From contig WTGE01000159.1 in the NCBI GenBank assembly GCA_011525445.1, positions 1 to 10,141 of the forward strand: 10,141 nt of DNA. Direction: 5' to 3'. Position numbers and translations under genes: made by a program. Under the pieces are notes generated by a model. The model saw nothing but the letters and a program-made list of their open reading frames with translations. It had not been told where the DNA came from and made no database searches. The stretch's first letter is position 1. Every line of letters begins with the position of its first letter. Shown here piece after piece: positions 1 through 7,301 of this stretch. The DNA is from Synechococcus sp. CO36386bin_37. GTDB lineage: Bacteria; Cyanobacteriota; Cyanobacteriia; PCC-6307; Cyanobiaceae.

Positions 1-349
1 GTGGTAGCCCTGGAAGGGAAACAGGCTTGTAGGCCTCCGTGCAGTTTCGAAGGACCTGAAGAGGATTGCCTTCAAATTGTTCCTCACAGCCGTCACGCCA
101 TCGGCGTGTCAGCGAATCACCCCTGGCCGTCAGGGTCCAGAGGGGGTCACAGGCAATAACGCTCCAACGTCCGAGGTTTTCTCCACCTTCGACGGATTCC
201 AGCAAAACCCCAGGAGGACGGCCTTCACCAACTTTGAGCCAAGTCGTGAGGGGGGTTTCTAGATCCGCAGGCCAACTATGGGCTACAGGTATAAACGTTG
301 CCCCGCCATTGGCTGATTCAAGAAAGGCGGAGCGGTCGGGGCTGAGCAT
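1..349 (-). CDS. trpE: Anthranilate synthase component I (TrpE), N-terminal part, cut by window edge
   Basis: Reverse-strand translation from ATG at 349 runs open to position 1 (about 116 codons), starting MLSPDRSAFLESANGG. TrpE converts chorismate, with ammonia from the TrpG glutaminase, to anthranilate, the first committed step of tryptophan synthesis in the cytoplasm. The fragment holds the N-terminal domain only: the segment PLTTWLKVGEGRPPGVLLES followed by VEGGENLGRWSVIACDP matches the conserved 'LLESVEGGE..GR(W/Y)S' block that also contributes to tryptophan feedback binding in this family. The chorismate-binding C-terminal half lies outside the window. The start was chosen because an in-frame stop occurs about 30 bases upstream and no better start lies between. 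No clear Shine-Dalgarno is visible. It follows psaD by 46 bases on the same strand. Other chorismate-binding enzymes (PabB, isochorismate synthase) are alternatives, but the N-terminal block favours TrpE. Confidence 0.88.
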   Translation of the reverse strand, partial: MLSPDRSAFLESANGGATFIPVAHSWPADLETPLTTWLKVGEGRPPGVLLESVEGGENLGRWSVIACDPLWTLTARGDSLTRRWRDGCEEQFEGNPLQVLRNCTEAYKPVSLPGLP

Positions 350-374
350 GGGGAGATTGTCGCAACCGACCGCA

Positions 375-387
375 GGTCATCATGACC
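375..387. repeat. 13-bp perfect palindrome in the psaD-trpE gap
   Basis: The sequence GGTCAT-C-ATGACC is a perfect 6+6 inverted repeat with one central base. It lies just past the psaD stop codon and 26 bases before the trpE start codon. Its size and symmetry would suit a dimeric DNA-binding protein, but it is too short, and lacks a following T-run, to be an intrinsic terminator. Function is unknown, and a chance palindrome cannot be excluded. Confidence 0.3.
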
Positions 388-395
388 GACAGCAT

Positions 396-827
396 TCAGG
401 AGTCAAAGGTGTTTCGTCCGCTGAATTTCAGGTTGGCAGGATTGGTGTTGGCTCCGATTCTCCTAGGGTTGTGGCCCACCATGGGACGACCCTCGTTTAC
501 TTTCTCTGAGAAGACACCATCCAGTGGATGGAGAAACTCTGTGTCTCCGCCTGGGAAAATGCGATAGATCTTGAAATCTTCGATCCGAGGCTTGAATTTG
601 GTACGCAATTGGGTTCCAAGGGCTAAGCACTGCTCCTTGCGAGCGAAATACATGATGTTTTCTCCCGATGCCATTACGGCTGCTCCCCCCGTTGGGAGTT
701 CGAAGGCTTGGGAGGTTTTGCTGGTCCAGGTGATCGCGTACTTCTCTTCGGTTTCGGCAGAGTTGAGCAGACCGCCCGTACTGCCGATGTACTCGGGGAG
801 TTGACCGGTCAAAGCGGAGGCTGTCAT
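396..827 (-). CDS. psaD: Photosystem I subunit II, PsaD
   Basis: This 143-residue protein is the stromal/cytoplasmic-side extrinsic subunit of photosystem I that, with PsaC and PsaE, forms the docking site for ferredoxin (and flavodoxin). Conserved blocks are obvious: LTGQLP (6-11), GSTGGLL (15-21), [10 protein letters not shown] (27-36), PTGGAA (45-50), [19 protein letters not shown] (62-80), and [12 protein letters not shown] (103-114). Lys109 in the last block corresponds to the lysine of Synechocystis PsaD that crosslinks to ferredoxin. The usual Pro in 'VFPEK' is Ser here. Length matches cyanobacterial PsaD (about 140). The ATG at 827 has a well-placed GAGGA five bases upstream. It is preceded by the kinase-like gene (93-base gap) and followed by trpE. 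Assignment is certain by family motifs. Confidence 0.98.
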   Translation of the reverse strand: MTASALTGQLPEYIGSTGGLLNSAETEEKYAITWTSKTSQAFELPTGGAAVMASGENIMYFARKEQCLALGTQLRTKFKPRIEDFKIYRIFPGGDTEFLHPLDGVFSEKVNEGRPMVGHNPRRIGANTNPANLKFSGRNTFDS

Positions 828-920
828 AACTGTCCTCGGAAATCGGCATGCCGTGTTGACGAAAAATTAGCACCGAGCTTCTGTCCCGATCGCTCTTCTG
901 GCCTGGAAACTTCACACCAG
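828..920 (-). promoter_or_regulatory. psaD leader and probable promoter region, with Shine-Dalgarno at 833-837
   Basis: This 93-base non-coding gap lies between the kinase-like gene and psaD. Read on the minus strand it carries GAGGA (837 to 833), five bases before the psaD ATG, a strong ribosome binding site. Further upstream is GCTAATTTTT, a possible -10-like element (GCTAAT matches TATAAT at 4 of 6) without a convincing -35. I looked for the RpaB-type HLR1 motif (TTACA repeats) and did not find a clear copy. That a photosystem gene needs its own promoter here is inference from the gap length and its expected high expression. Confidence 0.4.
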
Positions 921-2330
921 TCAACAATGGGGGGCTAACGGGAAGAACACTGTCACTCCGCGGTCCCTCCGCTGAGTGAGTCGCCCCCCTAATCGGGCCA
1001 GGAGGCGCCTTGTTGCCATTTGGCTGAGCTGCAAGCTGCCGGTGTCGGGATTCCAGCTCAAAACGGGGCCCAGTTCCGCGATGGGTTCATGGCGTACAGC
1101 CTCGCGATCGCGTTCGGAGGGGCTTTGGCCATGTAATTGGAGCTTGAGACGCGCTCCTGCTGGTTGCAATGAGAGAACGAGTTGGCTTCCGCTGGGAAGT
1201 CCTCGACTGCATCGATCCATGAGCCCGCCAAGAATCGGTTCCAGACGACTTGGATCGCTCAGAACCGGCGGAAGTTTGCTGGCGATTGAAAGGCTCAGTT
1301 CAATGCCACGACGCTGCAGTTGTTGCTCCCAGGATGGTGTCAGAACGTTGAGCATGCTCCCAAGATCTGTCTGGGCCAGAACGGAGGGGCTCTCGGGCTG
1401 GCGCTGCAGTTCCGCGGCCTGAAAAATCAGACCGAATCGATCGATTTGTTCACTGCATTCTGTATCGATCAGTTGCAGACGTGCGATCGCTTTTTCTGGC
1501 AAGTCGTTTCTGCGCAACAACGAACGGATCAGGGTGCGGATCGTGGAGAGAGGCGTTCGCACTTCATGGGCGATTGCCTCCAGCAAGGACAGCTCTTGAT
1601 CAGCTCTGTTGGAAGCGGATCCATCCTCCTGGATGGTGTTCCGGGGCTGGGAAGGTGGAGGCTGGTGGCCCGTTGTGGATGCCTGCAACATGACAGTGGG
1701 TGCCATGCCTGCCAATCGTTCAGCCAGGCTGGGCCAAAACGTCTGAGCTAACTCACTGCTGCTGACCAATGGGCCCAATGCCTTCAGAGCTTGACGCAGA
1801 ACTTGTGCCTGGTCTGGTGAATCCTGCTGAAGTCTCTGCTCGATCAGCCCCAGAACGATGCTGAGGGTTTCAGGCTCGCAGCGCATGAGCAGTCTCCGTT
1901 GGCCGACTCCTCCGTGGAGAGCCAGGGCAATTTGTACCTGGGCCGTGATCACGATCAGCAGAGGATCATGACTGTCCTCGTTGTGCAGAGGTAGTTGTCT
2001 GAAGGCTGGGGACTGATTGGCACTAGGAGTGGTGCGTTGGCCCGCTCTGATGAGATCCGGAGGTAAAAGGCTCGTGGAGGGAGAGGTCAAGGCACCCAGG
2101 GCCTGTGGTGCCCAGACCCAGCCTTGCAGGCTGTTCAAAAGCTGTGGCGAATAGAGCGCTGGTAGAGGGGCGGCTATCCAAATTCCAGCGGGAGCTTTCT
2201 CGCTGAGCAATAACCTTTTCTGAAGGGTTTCCAACGCAGCCCACCAAATCCTCCGCGCAGTGGCGTCATCTGAGCCACCCGAACTAACACCCTCTGCCAT
2301 TCGTGCGTGAATGCTTTGGAGCCACATCAC
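921..2330 (-). CDS. Sensor histidine kinase-like protein with degenerate ATP-binding domain
   Basis: About 469 residues. The N-terminal half (1 to about 235) is soluble, without membrane segments; residues 122-170 (PLLIVITAQVQIALALHGG onward) look like part of a sensory domain seen in cyanobacterial kinases, GAF- or DICT-like at most. A HisKA dimerisation/phospho-acceptor helix is clear at 248-300, with H-box AIAHEVRTPLSTIRT and His255; the adjacent E..T pair also fits the phosphatase motif of this family. The C-terminal domain (about 320-469) has the overall shape of a HATPase_c domain and ends GVTVFFPLA, but the N-box (ILGGLMDRCSRG, 366-377) lacks the Mg-binding Asn, and I find no DxGxG or GxGL box. 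It starts at GTG 2330 or ATG 2327, four bases after rodA, so it is probably translated with it. It may be a phosphatase, a phosphotransfer partner or a pseudokinase. Its partner regulator is not in the window. Confidence 0.85.
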   Translation of the reverse strand: MMWLQSIHARMAEGVSSGGSDDATARRIWWAALETLQKRLLLSEKAPAGIWIAAPLPALYSPQLLNSLQGWVWAPQALGALTSPSTSLLPPDLIRAGQRTTPSANQSPAFRQLPLHNEDSHDPLLIVITAQVQIALALHGGVGQRRLLMRCEPETLSIVLGLIEQRLQQDSPDQAQVLRQALKALGPLVSSSELAQTFWPSLAERLAGMAPTVMLQASTTGHQPPPSQPRNTIQEDGSASNRADQELSLLEAIAHEVRTPLSTIRTLIRSLLRRNDLPEKAIARLQLIDTECSEQIDRFGLIFQAAELQRQPESPSVLAQTDLGSMLNVLTPSWEQQLQRRGIELSLSIASKLPPVLSDPSRLEPILGGLMDRCSRGLPSGSQLVLSLQPAGARLKLQLHGQSPSERDREAVRHEPIAELGPVLSWNPDTGSLQLSQMATRRLLARLGGRLTQRRDRGVTVFFPLAPHC

Positions 2331-2334
2331 AGGA

Positions 2335-3606
2335 TCACCGGTTGAGGGACCGTTTAGAGCGCCTGGACACTGAAAAACAAAGGCCCAGAGCCAGAAAATT
2401 CACGACCATGGCACTCCTGCCATAACTCAGGAAAGGAAGCGGAATTCCCGTGACCGGGCCAAGGCCAATGGTCATGAAAATGTTGACGACAACTTGAAAC
2501 ATCAACATGGTGGCGACGCCGATCACCACCAGCGACTCGAAATCGGTTCGGCCACGCCCGGCGACCTGAAGGAGTCGACCCATCAACAGGGCAAACCCGA
2601 GCACAACCAAAATCGTTCCCAAGAATCCTGTCTCTTCCCCAAGAGCGCTGAAGATGAAGTCGGTGTGCTGCTCAGGTATAAAGCGCAGTTTGGTGAGTTG
2701 TCCCTGCAGGAGTCCCATTCCAAACAAGCCACCCGATCCGATCCCCACTGTGCTTTGCAGCAGGTGATAACCCCCTCCAAGAGGATCTTTTGCTGGATCG
2801 AGAAACAGAACGAGCCGATCCCGTTGATAGTCCTGCAAGCCATGCATCCAGAGCCAAGGGGTGATCAGAGCAGCAGCTGATTGAACGATCAGGACCAGAC
2901 CGATTGCCACACGTTTCCATGGCAACGATCGGAAGGCGATGATCATCGTGAGGGGAATCCAGGCCGCAAGGCCCCAAGGAAACAGGCCCGCTAGAAGGGC
3001 CGTTGCGAGAGGTGAAAGCAGCAGGACAAGCCATTCGACCGGCATCCCCGACCAATAGAGCATGGTGAGAAGCAGTGCCCCAAAGACCAGAGAGGTGCCG
3101 AGGTCCGGTTGGACGAACACCAGCAGCCAAGGAATTGAGATGATCCCCAGGGGCCGCAGCAAGTCGACGGGTCGTTCAACGGGGTGACGATCGAGAACGG
3201 CAGCCAAAATGAGGATGGCCGACAGTTTTGCAAACTCAGACGGTTGCACGTGCACCCCGCCGATGCTGATCCAGCGTTGGGCTCCAAGAGCCGTTGTTCC
3301 AATCATGCGAACGGCGACCAAGCTGATCACCGTGATGGCGTAGATCGGAATCAGCAGTGGTTTTAGCCTCAGCAATGAAATCCTGGCCATCACGAGTGCG
3401 ATCACCACACCGAAAGCTGCTGTGATCCAGTGGTGATACCAGTCCGCATAGTCAGCTTGGCGCTGCGTGCTGGCAATCAGGAGACCAGCAACCAAGACCA
3501 TGGCGAGAGGGACACCCCAGAGCACAGGTTCCTGGAGATGCCACCCCTTGCGTCGCCGGTTGAGGGCAAACAGACTCTGTTCGCCGCTGATCGCGCCCAT
3601 TCTCAT
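2335..3606 (-). CDS. rodA: RodA, SEDS-family peptidoglycan glycosyltransferase
   Basis: About 423 residues. RodA polymerises lipid II into glycan strands in the cytoplasmic membrane, working with a class B penicillin-binding protein and the Mre elongation machinery. Around ten hydrophobic segments are visible. SEDS signatures are present: VQPSEFAKL (120-128), VQPDLGTS (165-172), the periplasmic loop RDRLVLFLDPAKDPLGGGYH (262-281) carrying the conserved Asp residues of the DPxxDPLG motif, IGSGGLFGMGLLQGQ, PEQHTDFIFSALGEETGFLG (311-330), and GIPLPFLSYGRS (387-398). These features, including 'EQHTDFIF', favour RodA over FtsW. I chose ATG at 3606, two bases after the mrp stop; ATG 3600 is also possible, and the longest frame uses a TTG at 3636 inside mrp and is less likely. 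The junction implies translational coupling to mrp; the kinase-like gene follows four bases later. Confidence 0.93.
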   Translation of the reverse strand: MRMGAISGEQSLFALNRRRKGWHLQEPVLWGVPLAMVLVAGLLIASTQRQADYADWYHHWITAAFGVVIALVMARISLLRLKPLLIPIYAITVISLVAVRMIGTTALGAQRWISIGGVHVQPSEFAKLSAILILAAVLDRHPVERPVDLLRPLGIISIPWLLVFVQPDLGTSLVFGALLLTMLYWSGMPVEWLVLLLSPLATALLAGLFPWGLAAWIPLTMIIAFRSLPWKRVAIGLVLIVQSAAALITPWLWMHGLQDYQRDRLVLFLDPAKDPLGGGYHLLQSTVGIGSGGLFGMGLLQGQLTKLRFIPEQHTDFIFSALGEETGFLGTILVVLGFALLMGRLLQVAGRGRTDFESLVVIGVATMLMFQVVVNIFMTIGLGPVTGIPLPFLSYGRSAMVVNFLALGLCFSVSRRSKRSLNR

Positions 3607-3608
3607 CT

Positions 3609-4685
3609 TCAGCGGGCGGATTGAATGGTGTTGCAAAGGGATGAGGCCAGCTCTTGAAATGCCTTTGCACTTGCCGAATTGGGATGACTGATGGTGATAG
3701 GCCGACCTTGATCGCCCCCCTCTTGCACAGACATCTCCAGAGGGATCTTGGCCAGAAGGGGGATATTGAAGGAATGCGCCAGGGTTTGCCCTCCCCCTGT
3801 TCCGAACAGGGCGTAGCTCCGTTCGGGTTGGTCCGGCGGAATGAAGGTGCTCATGTTTTCGACGATCCCAAGAGCGGGGATTCCCATCTGCAGGAACATG
3901 GCCAATCCACGGCGAGCATCTTGCAAAGCAACCTTTTGAGGGGTCGTCACGATCACCACTCCAGCCATGGGGACAGCCTGCGCCAAGGACAACTGCGCGT
4001 CGCCCGTACCAGGGGGGAGGTCCACGATCAGGACGTCTCTTTCGCCCCAGTCCACCTGATAGAGAAACTGACGAATGATTCCGTTCAGCATGGGTCCCCG
4101 CCAGATGACGGGTTGGTTTTCTTCAATCAAAAGCCCCATGGAGACAACGGCAACGCCGCAGCTCTCCAGAGGAATCATCCTTTGGTTGTCTCCAGAGCCG
4201 TTCACTTCGGGGCTTTGATTGGCAACGCCGAGCATGATCGGCGCATTGGGTCCGTAAATGTCGGCATCGAGTAAGCCAACACGGAGTCCCTGCTGGGCAA
4301 GAGAGCAAGCAAGATTGACTGCCACGGTGCTTTTGCCCACGCCGCCCTTGCCACTGCTGACAGCGATCACCTGTTTGACGCCATCGATTGACTGGCGTTC
4401 GGCAACTTGACCGTGGCCTGCCTGACCAATGCCTCCTTGTGAAGGTGGAGTGCCGAGTTCAATCTGGACCTCCTGAATGGTTTCCAGGGTGAGCAGCTTT
4501 TCCCTCGCCTCGCTCACAATGCGATCCCGCTGACCTTGAGCGAAGCCTGGAAGATTGAGACGAATTACGGCTCGAGGAGGATCGACACGCACGCGATCCA
4601 GCCAGCCGAGCTCGACGACGGATTTGTGACTGCCTGCATCAAGAATCTCTTTCAGCGACTCAGCTGCCTGTTCTGATGTGGCCAT
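3609..4685 (-). CDS. mrp: Mrp/ApbC/NBP35-family Fe-S cluster carrier P-loop ATPase
   Basis: This 358-residue protein has an N-terminal MIP18/DUF59 domain (about 7-80) and a C-terminal ParA/MinD-like NTPase domain. The deviant Walker A SGKGGVGKST is at 111-120 with signature Lys113; the switch I region DADIYGPNAP is at 140-149 and DLPPGTGDAQ at 222-231. Family members bind a labile Fe-S cluster as dimers and deliver it to target apoproteins in the cytoplasm; the plastid relative HCF101 supports photosystem I. The usual CxxC near the C-terminus is absent: the equivalent stretch reads VENMSTFIPPDQPER (275-289) with no cysteine, a state I recall as common in cyanobacterial Mrp. Cysteines remain at 126, 176 and 351. 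ATG at 4685 is the natural start; no strong ribosome binding site is visible. It is the first gene of the mrp-rodA-kinase run and is divergent from hemF. Confidence 0.95.
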   Translation of the reverse strand: MATSEQAAESLKEILDAGSHKSVVELGWLDRVRVDPPRAVIRLNLPGFAQGQRDRIVSEAREKLLTLETIQEVQIELGTPPSQGGIGQAGHGQVAERQSIDGVKQVIAVSSGKGGVGKSTVAVNLACSLAQQGLRVGLLDADIYGPNAPIMLGVANQSPEVNGSGDNQRMIPLESCGVAVVSMGLLIEENQPVIWRGPMLNGIIRQFLYQVDWGERDVLIVDLPPGTGDAQLSLAQAVPMAGVVIVTTPQKVALQDARRGLAMFLQMGIPALGIVENMSTFIPPDQPERSYALFGTGGGQTLAHSFNIPLLAKIPLEMSVQEGGDQGRPITISHPNSASAKAFQELASSLCNTIQSAR

Positions 4686-4799
4686 GCATCTGTTGCGTTG
4701 GGACGGATCCTAGGGGCGCGGCCCATGACAGTCCTTCACACATGCTTGTCGGGATCGGTGTCAGGCTGAAAGGGTCATTCGATTGATCATCACCAGTTC
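4686..4799. promoter_or_regulatory. Divergent mrp/hemF intergenic region
   Basis: This 114-base gap separates the start codons of mrp (minus) and hemF (plus) and must hold both promoters. I see no convincing -35/-10 pair: TAGGAT on the minus strand near 4710 is a 4/6 match to a -10 without a -35 partner. Neither gene has a clear Shine-Dalgarno, which is common in cyanobacteria. The short GGGC-GCG-GCCC inverted repeat near 4714-4724 is the only structured element noted. Confidence 0.45.
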
Positions 4800-5885
4800 A
4801 TGGTTCGCTCTTTTCTCAAGCGCCTCAAGGGCAAGGCCATGCTCTCCTCAGATGCCATCGGGGAGCAACCACCTTCAGATTCCCGGATGCGTGCGAGGGC
4901 GCTGGTTCAGGGACTTCAGGATGAAATTTGTGCTGGTTTGGAACAGCTGGATGGCAATGCTCATTTCCAGGAAGAAAGCTGGGATCGTCCGGAAGGGGGT
5001 GGTGGCCGCTCCAGAGTGATGACGGAGGGGCGCGTGTTTGAGCAGGCAGGGGTCAATTTTTCGGAGGTTCAGGGGAAGGAACTACCGCCATCAATTCTTA
5101 AACAGAGGCCTGATGCCAAAAATCATCCCTGGTTTGCCACCGGTACATCGATGGTGCTGCATCCACGTAATCCGTATATTCCAACAGTCCATCTGAACTA
5201 CCGCTACTTCGAAGCGGGACCCGTGTGGTGGTTTGGTGGTGGCGCCGATCTCACTCCCTACTATCCGTTTCTCGAAGATGCCCGACATTTTCATCGCGAG
5301 CATAAAAGGGCCTGTGATTCCGTCGATCCAAACCTCTACAAGGTTTTTAAGCCCTGGTGTGACGAGTATTTTTTCCTCAAGCACCGTCAAGAGACCAGAG
5401 GAATCGGTGGGATTTTCTATGACTACCAAGACGGCAGCGGACGTCTCTATCGGGGGCAGAATCCAGAGGGGCCTGCGGCCCAGGTCGCGAATTCAATCGG
5501 CTCCTATCGTCTTGGCTGGAATCAGTTGCATGATCTGGCTCAAGCTTGTGGACAAGCCTTCTTGCCTGCTTACGTGCCAATAGTGGAGAAGCGCAATTCC
5601 CTTGCTTACGGCGAGAGAGAACGTCAGTTTCAGCTGTATCGCCGCGGGCGTTACGTGGAATTCAATCTCGTTTGGGATCGCGGCACGATTTTTGGATTGC
5701 AGACCAACGGGCGTACCGAATCCATTCTGATGTCTCTTCCCCCGATGGCACGCTGGGAGTACGGCTATCAAGCTCCCAAAGGATCGAGGGAAGCTTTGCT
5801 GACGGAATTATTCACCCGCCCGCAGGATTGGTTTGACGATTCGAGCCTTGAAGAACGTTGCCGTCCCCACCAGGCGGTCGATTGA
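4800..5885 (+). CDS. hemF: Oxygen-dependent coproporphyrinogen III oxidase (HemF)
   Basis: This 361-residue cytoplasmic enzyme oxidatively decarboxylates two propionates of coproporphyrinogen III to vinyl groups, giving protoporphyrinogen IX for heme and chlorophyll. Family signatures run through the protein: [20 protein letters not shown] (71-90), [20 protein letters not shown] (121-140), [12 protein letters not shown] (144-155), [17 protein letters not shown] (180-196), [10 protein letters not shown] (200-209), and the C-terminal block [20 protein letters not shown] (285-304) plus [11 protein letters not shown]. Asp293-Arg294 of 'DRGT' correspond to the residues assigned catalytic roles in the yeast enzyme. 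Length is normal. The start ATG 4800 gives the basic N-terminus [12 protein letters not shown]; a later Met14 is an alternative. It has no same-strand neighbour in the window. Its last 74 bases overlap the 3' end of the convergent amidase gene. Confidence 0.98.
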   Translation: MVRSFLKRLKGKAMLSSDAIGEQPPSDSRMRARALVQGLQDEICAGLEQLDGNAHFQEESWDRPEGGGGRSRVMTEGRVFEQAGVNFSEVQGKELPPSILKQRPDAKNHPWFATGTSMVLHPRNPYIPTVHLNYRYFEAGPVWWFGGGADLTPYYPFLEDARHFHREHKRACDSVDPNLYKVFKPWCDEYFFLKHRQETRGIGGIFYDYQDGSGRLYRGQNPEGPAAQVANSIGSYRLGWNQLHDLAQACGQAFLPAYVPIVEKRNSLAYGERERQFQLYRRGRYVEFNLVWDRGTIFGLQTNGRTESILMSLPPMARWEYGYQAPKGSREALLTELFTRPQDWFDDSSLEERCRPHQAVD

Positions 5886-6711
5886 TTCCGCTCTCCAAAG
5901 CGTCCACAACGCGCAGCGCCAAACAATGAATGGTCTGCGCTTGTGTTTTGGGATTGCGGAGCTTTTGTTCGAGAGGAGGTTCCAGCATCCCTATCTCGAG
6001 GATCCCAATGCCTCGACGAGGACCGCCAAGTCCACCTCGAAACAGTTTCGGAAAGCGTCCAAAGGCTTCGCCGAGACTTTCGTCAATCGTGTTGAGGGGT
6101 CTGTTCAGAGCTGGAATCAATCCTGAGCCGAAGCCGTAGGGCCTGTAGGCATCGAAATGGATTTCGAGGATGTATTCCCCTCTTTCGGATCGCACTTTGG
6201 CTTGAGACCAATTGGTTTTGGGATGATTGTCCTTGCGGATTGTGAGAGCAGGAGGGTTGTAGGAATGGATATTGAGGCCCCGGGCCTTGCCGATCTGAAC
6301 CACTTCACGTTGAACTTTCAAGTTCCAGTACAACTCGTCTCGCATGCGCTCATCCATCGGAGCTTGTTTGTTCACTCCCACAGCGAATCCCGGGGTGCCT
6401 GCACTGTTCATGCCCTGGGAATCGGCGTGGCCCGCCATGACCACGATGGTTACGTCTTTCTTGACTGGTGCGTTTCCAACCCATTGACCCGGTGTTCGAG
6501 TTCTGGGTCCCAACAAGGGGTCAGGGTTGGCGGGTGCTGGACAACGGTCTTGCGGTCGAGATGTTAAGTCTGTTTTGGCGACAGTACTTCTTTGCTTCGA
6601 TAGGCTTTGATCTCTGGCTTGCGGGAAAGCAAGGGCCGCGACGCACAACACGCTGACGCTGGTGGCAATTTTGAAGCGATTGCGATGCATCCAGGCCGGC
6701 AGAGGGGGCAT
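5812..6711 (-). CDS. Exported Amidase_3-like protein (N-acetylmuramoyl-L-alanine amidase family)
   Basis: About 299 residues from ATG 6711, five bases after the stop of the upstream gene. The N-terminus has a basic stretch (MHRNRFK) followed by a hydrophobic run ([18 protein letters not shown]), a signal peptide or N-terminal anchor, so the protein should act in the periplasm. The body fits the zinc amidase Amidase_3 fold: [11 protein letters not shown] (His95), a Glu at about 126 in [10 protein letters not shown] before [23 protein letters not shown] (His185), and [10 protein letters not shown] (Glu239), matching the His/Glu/His zinc ligands and catalytic Glu of AmiC-type enzymes. Such enzymes cut the bond between N-acetylmuramic acid and L-alanine in peptidoglycan. 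The spacing and 'GHADSQG' variant are divergent, so the substrate is less certain. The Pro/Gly/Asn-rich tail (from about residue 278) is coded inside the hemF overlap. Confidence 0.8.
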   Translation of the reverse strand: MPPLPAWMHRNRFKIATSVSVLCVAALAFPQARDQSLSKQRSTVAKTDLTSRPQDRCPAPANPDPLLGPRTRTPGQWVGNAPVKKDVTIVVMAGHADSQGMNSAGTPGFAVGVNKQAPMDERMRDELYWNLKVQREVVQIGKARGLNIHSYNPPALTIRKDNHPKTNWSQAKVRSERGEYILEIHFDAYRPYGFGSGLIPALNRPLNTIDESLGEAFGRFPKLFRGGLGGPRRGIGILEIGMLEPPLEQKLRNPKTQAQTIHCLALRVVDALESGINRPPGGDGNVLQGSNRQTNPAGG

Positions 6712-6716
6712 GGGTT

Positions 6717-7271
6717 TCAAATGGGAGAGGAGAGCAGAGATCCGTCGCTGGCGAGTTGCAGCGATTCGCCCAAAGCGAGCTCAATGGCTATTAATTCGTC
6801 GCGATGCGCTCGCAGTCTGAGGGTGCTTCCTTCCTGAGGAGCCGGTTCAATCAATCGGATCTGGATATTTTCTTGGCGTGCGGCGCGTCTGCTGTAGACC
6901 CATCCTGCTAGGGGGCCAAGCAGGATCAAGGACACGGGCCACCATCCAAGTGAGGGATTCAGCTCACGCAGCACAAGGCCAAGGCAGCCAGCACCGATGC
7001 CGCCGAGGATCGACAACAGAACGGCAAGCGGATGGCTGGACGCCACACTCCCTCGATATTCGAGCAAACAGCGTTCGGCATCGCCTCCATCACGAATCCA
7101 CCCACGCTCTTCGAGCCAGGCACAAAGTCCATCCATGACTTCCAGCGCTGGCCGGGGAGAATGGACTTCCACAACTGTGGTGCGATCTTTGCTCGCTGCT
7201 CTCAGGAAAAAGATGAGACCAATGGCCAAGAGCAGAGTAAGAAGCAATGTGGATGTCTGGGTGGTTGGCAT
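6717..7271 (-). CDS. CCB1-like membrane protein (cofactor assembly of complex C, DUF3529)
   Basis: This 184-residue protein has an N-terminal hydrophobic segment (8-24) followed by FFLRAASKDRTTVVEV (21-36), a soluble stretch, then two close membrane segments (about 82-102 and 109-127) bearing SILGGIGAGCLGLVLRE and LLGPLAGWVYSRRAARQE, and a C-terminal soluble part with LRAHRDELIAIE (152-163). The 'FFxRAxxKDRT', 'PLAGxxY' and 'HRDEL' blocks match my recollection of CCB1/DUF3529, needed in algae and plants for covalent attachment of heme ci to cytochrome b6. The protein would sit in the thylakoid or cytoplasmic membrane. ATG 7271 is the start, 30 bases after the winged-helix-like gene. The amidase gene follows five bases after its stop. 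Recognition is by motif memory, not a search. Confidence 0.72.
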   Translation of the reverse strand: MPTTQTSTLLLTLLLAIGLIFFLRAASKDRTTVVEVHSPRPALEVMDGLCAWLEERGWIRDGGDAERCLLEYRGSVASSHPLAVLLSILGGIGAGCLGLVLRELNPSLGWWPVSLILLGPLAGWVYSRRAARQENIQIRLIEPAPQEGSTLRLRAHRDELIAIELALGESLQLASDGSLLSSPI

Positions 7272-7301
7272 CCGCCTGAAGTGTTCGTTCGCCTATCCGT
7301 T

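Noticed and set aside
318..383. 22-codon minus-strand frame before and overlapping the trpE start, as a tryptophan leader peptide
   Set aside because: It contains no tryptophan codon and no attenuator hairpin with a T-run follows, so classic attenuation is not supported.
66..509. 147-codon plus-strand open frame at the left edge
   Set aside because: It lies antisense to trpE and psaD, whose conserved motifs are certain; its own translation is Arg/Ser/Pro-rich and resembles no family.
463..927. 154-codon minus-strand frame overlapping psaD in another frame
   Set aside because: PsaD in the neighbouring frame has unmistakable motifs; this frame is Arg/Ser-rich without a recognisable domain.
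1104..1490. Two copies of the HIP1 octamer GCGATCGC (1104-1111 and 1483-1490)
   Set aside because: Two copies in 10 kb is far below the density in HIP1-rich cyanobacteria and both lie inside the kinase coding sequence, so they are weak evidence of anything.
3654..4274. 206-codon plus-strand open frame opposite mrp
   Set aside because: The opposite strand encodes a fully conserved Mrp; the His/Gly-rich translation is a typical shadow frame.
6157..6567. 136-codon plus-strand frame opposite the amidase gene
   Set aside because: The minus strand shows an amidase with signal peptide and metal-binding motifs; the plus frame has neither a family match nor a ribosome binding site.
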